Origin: Balanoglossus misakiensis
Lineage: Eukaryota; Hemichordata
DNA length: 64,000 bases
Reading direction: 5' to 3'
NCBI GenBank assembly: GCA_040954595.2
Contig: CM082576.2
Location: forward strand, 7,378,001-7,442,000
Below are positions 57,679-64,000 of this stretch, one piece after another. Each line of letters begins with the position of its first letter. Positions within the stretch are counted from its first letter, which is position 1. The position numbers were made by a program, and so were the translations under genes. Below the pieces are notes generated by a model that was given only the letters and a program-made list of their open reading frames with translations, did no database searches and was not told where the DNA came from.

Positions 57679-59223
57679 ATGTGTACAAATAATTTACCTG
57701 ACGTGTATTTCCTATAAAACTATGATAGATCTGGCAAAATAAAGATCTTGTATGTTTTTCAGAGGTATATATGTGTGGTTCACTTTACTATTAATTACAC
57801 ATGATTTTGTGTGTTTATATGGGTGTGTTTCAAGGGAAATTATGGTGTGTGTGTGTATATACTTGACCACACGTGCTTGTGTGAACATCTTCCCAACTGA
57901 TAATGGTGTTTCCGACAAATGCACTTGCACACAAATTTTTGCATCAAAAGAAGTTGGAAACAATAGCATGTAGGAGAATAATCTGAAGAAAAGATCTCTA
58001 TTACAAAATCGAATTTAAATAAATTTCACAGAATAGCATATCACGACAAAACATCAATTTTCGTAAAAAGTTTGTTTTTTATTGGCAGTTAAAGCAACCA
58101 GTCCATGCACAAAGTAATGGCGGTGAACTGAGTTTGTGGATTGAAAAAGCACACAAGTTTTCAAGTTTAAGTATTATCTGCCTCTGCGTGAGGTGTAAGA
58201 TTCTGTTACAAGAGTTGGCAGGGCAGCTAGGATACATTGTACTCTGAAATGTTTTCCAGGTTTCTGATGAACTGGTAACATTTTTTTGATATGCATGTGG
58301 CTGTGGAACATGAACTAGATTTCGTGTTCTGGTTAGTGGTATACCTATACTGTGTCTAGTAACAATGGCAAGTACCAGATCATGAACACAATGTAAACCC
58401 ACTCATCTCTGTTTTAATTTGACCTATCAACCCCTATCTACCCTCACTTGAATAAATTTTATACCAACATTGAATTTACAATAATTCTTCCAAATGTTTA
58501 TTCATATTATTAAATTTATTGTATACTATATGTCAATTGCCCTCTAAATGTGGACTTCTTCCACACACCTGCTTATATTCAAAAACTTTTGGGCAAAATA
58601 TGCCTGACCTGCTCTAGACGATTCAGTTTAAATACGTTTTGAAATGTTTTAGCACACATGACAGTCAGACATTACACCAATGTAATGTCATGGCAGGTTT
58701 CTGATAAATTAAAAAGCACACAAATTTGGATGGTCTGTTCCTTTCTTTTCTTTTTATCAACATTTTTCGACTTTCAAAATGATCCCTTCAGGAAATGGTG
58801 GAGCTGTTTGTACATAACTGATTCTGACCTGAGTTGACTCGAATCAAACAAAAATAAACACAGAATATGAGTTGGAATGCATTTTTCTTCAAATACAAAT
58901 AAATAATAAATGTTTTGAATGAGGCAATCTGAGACTGACTGAAAATTCACAATTATAGGCAAGGCAGTTAGGCACAGATATCAATGATGCGATTATCTTT
59001 ATATTACATGTGTACTTCTTAAACTTTTGGAAGAGCACGATTTTGCACTTGGCAGTACAAAAAATCCTGTACAATTTTCAGTAAGTACCGGTAAGTTCCA
59101 ACTTGAAGAGTGTATAAGGCACAGTTGTCCTGTGTCCTGTCTCTGTAGCCCCTGGCTCTCACTCTCCTGACGAGGTCATGACCTGGGCACAAAATACAAA
59201 CTCTTTCTGCCATACATCCAGTC
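57679..59223. other. Convergent 3' ends of FAU and RAB15
   Basis: FAU ends near 57745. The RAB15 3' UTR probably extends to minus-strand poly(A) signals near 58500 or 58080. A (GT)n stretch lies near 57845-57860. No other gene is supported; several 60-107-codon frames here lack protein character. Confidence 0.45.
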
Positions 59224-62200
59224 TCACATCAGAATGCAGCAGGACTCGTCCATTTCTTTGGCTGGTACGTCAACAATACTGGCTTCGCTGTCACACCGGG
59301 AAAATAATTTAATCTGCTCCATCTGCTTCTCGATGTCGCATTTGTGCCTCGCCATGACAATTTTTGTTAGCTCGACAAACACCTGCAAGTTGAACAAAAG
59401 TTGCAGAGAATCGGTGTTGATTGGATTACTATTTCAAAATCTGGCATTACTACTAGGAAGAACAATAAACCAAGTTGTCACATCAATAAAAAAAATCCAC
59501 ATACCTCATCAATGTTGGTGTCATTGAAGGCACTTGTTTCATAAAAAGGCACTTTGAGTTCTTTGGCAAGCTTGAAAAAAAGCAAACTTATGTTAGCACT
59601 CGTAACAATAAACCCTACCGAAGATCATACAAGTATCTGACATGTCTCTCACTATTCACAAATATCAATTTCCTCTCACCTGCTCTCCTTGTTGCCTGGT
59701 GATGGCCCTCCTCTGCCTGGAATCATTTTTGTTGCCAACCAGCATAATTTCTATGTCTTCAGGAGCGCACTAAACGAATAGGAATGAAAGGCAAGGAATT
59801 AATCAGGGTATTTCACCTGCAATCACACCCAAACTACTCTCTGAGTGACAAGACTTGGAGATGCCAGTTAATAGCGTTAAATCTTTGATTAACATGAAGA
59901 AAAGGTACGCATATGCAAAAACACTGCGTTAACATAGAATTCAGACAAAGCAGGCCATGTAGCTATGGTTCAGTTCTAAAAATATTAAACATTGTTTTAT
60001 TTTCAAAATAATAGCCAGCACTCAGTTAGAAATAAATACAAAAAACACACGACAAAAAGGCAAAGCAGGCTATTTATGTGACAAGAAGTAAATCTGCAGT
60101 CTAAAAAGAATCTTTCAAATTCCGTACATATTTTAGATTATATTATTTGGTAATAAAAGTGCATTTATGAGGTTCGTAATATCTTCCGTACATCCAATTC
60201 CCTATGTAGTTCAAAATGTTGAAATACTTACATTTGACACAAGATCCAACCATTTCTTGATATTTTGAAATGATGATTCATTGGATATATCATACACAAC
60301 AACAACACCCTGAGAAAATAAAGTACACTTGTAATTGCAAAAAAAAAAAAAATCAATTTTTTTTCTAAATGAAAATGTTGATTACCATAGTTTCATTTAT
60401 TTTTGATGAAAAAATTCTAATATTATTATCTGGTACAGAATTATCTACTTGGTGGGTGATAAAATAAAATGATCCATCTGCTTATTTTAAAAATGCATGA
60501 TGCCTCCAGGCCGGATTCTGATATTGGTATGTATAGTTTTTTATTTAAAGCACAGCACTGCGATGGAAGAATTTACCAGAAACAACTACCCATCCACCCC
60601 TACAATAAAATGGTTCATCCCTGACCTATGGAGAAAAGGTTCCTACCTGTGCTCGTCTGTAATATTGTTTTGTTATTGTTTCATAGCGTTCCTGTCCCGC
60701 GGTGTCCCTGGCGTGCAAATATATGAGATGGTGACGTGAAATCGTGTGGAAAGACTTTGCACAATTTGCATTTATGGAGATTTTCCTTAACTACCAACAT
60801 GAACAACATCGAAAAATGATTTATCATCTAGAAACACATTAATTTCTATCTTCTCACAAAAAATGTGCGCAGATTTTTACCATGGCGACACAATGTCAGT
60901 CAAATCAAATGCTTGTCTCTAAGTCTGAACGAACCTTACAAAAATTTTTCCAGATTTATATTTCAATACATTGCAAAGTACATGTAATACACTCAAAATT
61001 AACAAAAGAATTAACAAAAGAATATGGTGAACAGTATTTGGAAGCATTAAGGGAGAATGGGATTAAAGCAGGAAGATATTAATTTAATGTATATATAGTA
61101 TGTATATTTAAACAGATTTAAAATAGAACAAAAATATATTATTTTACTTTAAATGTCATACCATAAAATGAGCAAATTTTTTGGTGTAACCTTTTTATCC
61201 CATTAGACTGATTCACAAGGATATTAACACCATAGATAACCATGAGGTGGAGAAAGAACTTAATGAATAGAGGAAACATAATCATAGTGAATTCTGGAAG
61301 GTACATGTAAACACTATTACATACAAATACAAATTGGTTAAAACAATTGAATACAATTACATACCATATTTGTATTCGAATCTTTTTGTTGTCCACTTTA
61401 AGCGTTTTCATTTTAAAATCAATTCCTGCCAAAAATGAACATCGCCAACCGTCAGTTTTGTGAATAACAGTGAAACATACACCAGTTGAAACATTCCTCC
61501 ACAATCAACATAAAAAGTACAAGCGGCTGTTTTATGACCTTCATGAAATACTGACATAAATATTAACACATTACATGCTATTTTGCAAGAAGTGACAGCC
61601 TTCTTAATGAACCAGTAATATTTTGTCGTAATTAGCATCAGTAATCACACACAAGAGACTACATGTATACCCATCTATTCAGCTGCCAGTGTCTGCCCCG
61701 CCCGGTAACTACGGTAGCAGACACACTACACTCAACTCATACCAGCATAATTGTCAAATCTCTTGATTTTGTATGTGTGTGTGTGTGTGTGTGTGAGATA
61801 ATACTGCTGGTACAAAGTAATGTATGAAATTAACTGGATATCTGAATGAAACAAAAACATATTAGGTTTTGTAAACAATGAACTGAGTGTAAAGACCTGC
61901 TGTGCACTGCCGACCACCTGTTGATTGCATTCACACATAAACAGATGATAAAAAGGATCAAAACCTTGCTCACCGAACACCGCATTGAAAATGGTGTGTA
62001 GCAATGTTTACATGACACATTAGCCTAGGTCATTCTGGGCTTCTTACACCATCACACCAAAATAACATAACTATAATGCAGACTGCTTTTGTTTTTTAGC
62101 TTCTGGTTTTACACTATGCAAATTTAAATTATGTTTTCTTCATGAGCAATCAAGTTGTATTTGCAATTTGGATGGTAAATACCTGTCTTTTTGCTTGGTT

Positions 62201-62908
62201 TGTTTCAACTTTTTTGCAAGGATATGTCAAACTTAACATGGCCTTCAAATTTATCACGAGATTCCGAGTGTCAACATTCATACCCATAATGGCCTTCTAA
62301 ATCCGAACAAACAGTTCATCATACATCATGGAATTTGCAAAAGTTATTGCACAAACTGCCTACCAGATCTTTTAGTTTTCAAAGTCATTAACTTCATCAC
62401 TGACAGTTCCGGACAAAACCCTCACACAGCAATAAATTTGAATTATGACAAAAATGCTTCAATGAGAACAAAAACCAAATCCAAAGCTTGAGCTAATAGG
62501 GAAAGAATGCAAATTGTTTTGCAAGGTTATGGTATTGCTATAATTAGAATGTAATCTAGGATGTGATACAAAAAGTGTCATTGGAATAGCTATTCATACA
62601 AACATCCTCCACCTGTACCTGCATGTCACTCATGGCTATCATTTGAGAAAAAGTCATCAACTTGCCTCAATTAAATTTAAAATATTTTTTTTTGTTTCTT
62701 TTTGTTATTTATTTCTTGTAAGAATTATTGTTGTTCTTTCGTTTAGTGAACTATGTGAACTGTCAACTATTTATTAGTGCCAGAAATGTTTGAATACTTT
62801 GATATGATGACAGCATTTTTGTATTTTATCAAATATTTATCAAATATATGGAAATGACAAAAATAGGAAATGTTTGATTGGTTGGTTGGTTGGTTGATTG
62901 ATTGATTG

Positions 62909-62986
<78 letters not shown>

Positions 62987-63205
62987 AATATGCATTTAGA
63001 ACATAACGATCTCATTTGAATGATAACTCCCTTTTTCTGTTAGTGGCAGCTGAATCACCCAGCTACCACTTGTTGACTTACCGATCGTTGATATGTGCGT
63101 TGTCGAGATTTCATCGTCTGCAAACCGACACAGCATACAAGTTTTCCCAACTCCAGAATCACCAATCATCAAAAGGCGAATCAAAATGTCGTACTGTTTG
63201 GCCAT
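59224..63205 (-). CDS. RAB15: Rab15-like small GTPase ending in a CaaX box
   Basis: Seven exons (63205-63082, 61425-61365, 60707-60647, 60309-60232, 59769-59680, 59570-59505, 59382-59224) give 212 residues, the human RAB15 length. Rab15 controls endosomal recycling. G-box motifs: GDSGVGKTC (P-loop), [13 protein letters not shown] (switch I), [20 protein letters not shown] (switch II), NKND and [19 protein letters not shown] and [15 protein letters not shown] set it apart from Rab8/10/13, which have YRGAMG. The C-terminus ends DESCCILM, whose last four residues CILM are a CaaX-type signal. Vertebrate RAB15 ends in CWC, so the lipid attachment may differ. The exon 6 acceptor is AAG rather than CAG/TAG. 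Confidence 0.93.
60708..61364. other. RAB15 intron 2, with a short plus-strand frame
   Basis: A 657-bp AT-rich intron. A plus-strand frame (60882-61082) ends with helical, protein-like [21 protein letters not shown] cannot identify it and do not call it a gene. Confidence 0.3.
61774..61795. repeat. (GT)n microsatellite
   Basis: About eleven GT units inside RAB15 intron 1. Confidence 0.9.
62876..62986. repeat. (GATT)n microsatellite
   Basis: Some 27 tetramer units with early GGTT variants. They lie about 100 bp from the RAB15 exon 1 donor. Confidence 0.95.
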
Positions 63206-63533
63206 TTCGACTAAGGGACTACTGACCTACACTACTGAACCAGCGAAACCACGTTGAGTAAACAGCTCACCACTGCATCGCAACACGTCAACGTGTGATC
63301 CACCAGCCACTCACGTCTCGACCACCAATGAATGAACACCGGAAGTAAAACGTTTCCGCTGATAATCACATTGGAGAATTTAAACTCACATAGGGGAACC
63401 GCGGTGTCAGAGGTCAAGATATATGAAGCCGGGGATTCTCGCTCGTGTTCAGCATACGAGAGGGTCAGTCGTGGTCAAATGTAATGTTTTATGAGAGATT
63501 TGACTTGTATTTTGTGGTATCCTGACTTGAAAG
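63206..63533. promoter_or_regulatory. Divergent promoter region, RAB15 / UBXN1
   Basis: A 328-bp gap between opposite starts, with scattered CpG and no TATA box. It continues the divergent-pair pattern. Confidence 0.5.
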
Positions 63534-64000
63534 ATGTCATCAACAGCTCTTGAAACGCTTATGGAGATGGGATTTCCCCAAAATCGGGCGTAAGTACTTT
63601 TGTCCTGTGTGTACCACATGCATTACACTTTACAGGGTCCGACCGTGGATGGAGATGGACTGTATTGCTAGAGAGGTGGTAGCCAGCAGAGACTTCCTCC
63701 GTGGATTTTGACCTGAGAATTGTGTTCATCAACACCGTACACGTTAGCTTTCAACTCTAGTCATTACCACCATGGGTGACACATATTATAAACCAGTGAT
63801 AAATCACACGAACAAAAAAAATCACTTTGAGCAAAGATTTCTTGACTTGAGTAATAGATTTTGCAAAAATACATGCTGAGTCATTTGATCGTGAATGGAT
63901 GATGGATGTACTTATAAGGCCCTTGTGTGCCAAATTCCATATCATGGTTGCATAATGTGATAAATGTCTTTTTTATCCAATCTTATGTATTGTTTTGGTC
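63534..64000 (+). CDS. UBXN1: UBXN1 (SAKS1), first coding exon only, cut by the window edge
   Basis: Only exon 1 (63534-63589) is seen: MSSTALETLMEMGFPQNRA, followed by a GTAAGT donor. It is the first helix of a UBA domain and matches the human start [20 protein letters not shown]. UBXN1 binds ubiquitin through UBA and p97/VCP through a C-terminal UBX domain; the UBX part is beyond the window. The remaining 411 bp are intron, with no further exon visible. Other UBA proteins starting with LxxMGF are possible, so the name rests on a short match plus linkage with 11q12-q13 genes. Confidence 0.7.

Larger units (their letters stand above)
61426..63081. other. RAB15 intron 1
   Basis: A 1.66-kb intron with two microsatellites, (GT)n at 61774-61795 and (GATT)n at 62876-62986. 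I see no gene in it. Confidence 0.5.

Noticed and set aside
62876-62986. Regular repeat array considered as a CRISPR-like or satellite array
   Set aside because: It is a simple (GATT)n microsatellite without spacers, in an animal intron.

Overview
This is a gene-dense piece of an animal nuclear genome. The genes are broken by many short introns, almost all GT-AG, the transcripts end at AATAAA-type signals, and nearly every product has a close animal orthologue. I rebuilt 18 spliced coding sequences by joining exons in frame, plus one intronless ORF and one gene cut by the right edge. The left-edge ankyrin gene may also be cut. The proteins look like those of an invertebrate deuterostome: one TMEM179 next to one TMEM179B, one RAB15, FAU and sororin, with vertebrate-like domain layouts but compact introns. 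Low GC introns and recurrent ACATGTA and AGGCCTA words would suit a marine invertebrate such as an echinoderm, hemichordate or lancelet. That placement is inference.

Layout, left to right: a small ankyrin protein (-) and glutaredoxin 5 (+); an unrecognised intronless hydrophobic protein (-) and the glycosyltransferase GALNT7 (+); an unrecognised 102-residue protein (-) and PDCD2 (+); the tRNA 2'-phosphotransferase TRPT1 (-) and sororin/CDCA5 (+); SCFD1/Sly1 (-) and a fatty-acid-binding protein (+); an SR-type splicing factor (-) and CRIPT (+); TMEM179B (-), TMEM179 (-) and PRPF39 (+); GNMT (-), MRPL49 (-) and FAU (+); RAB15 (-) and the first exon of UBXN1 (+). The window is therefore a chain of nine head-to-head gene pairs, with convergent 3' ends between the pairs.

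The genes do not form one pathway. They are mostly housekeeping: mitochondrial Fe-S cluster and ribosome proteins (GLRX5, MRPL49), cytosolic ribosome production (FAU, PDCD2), RNA processing (PRPF39, the SR factor, TRPT1, CRIPT), secretion and membrane traffic (SCFD1, RAB15, GALNT7), chromosome cohesion (CDCA5) and metabolism (GNMT, FABP). The most notable feature is linkage. As I recall the human map, orthologues of eleven of these genes lie in two regions, 14q (GLRX5, SCFD1, PRPF39, TMEM179, RAB15) and 11q12-q13 (TRPT1, CDCA5, TMEM179B, MRPL49, FAU, UBXN1), and the MRPL49/FAU head-to-head pair is kept. Here they are interleaved in 64 kb.

Non-genic DNA holds one convincing short inverted-repeat transposon (239-990, with a 5-bp target duplication), two copies of a dispersed repeat, several microsatellites and G-runs. 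I saw no rRNA, tRNA or CRISPR array. I ran no searches; all family names come from recognising motifs in the translations.
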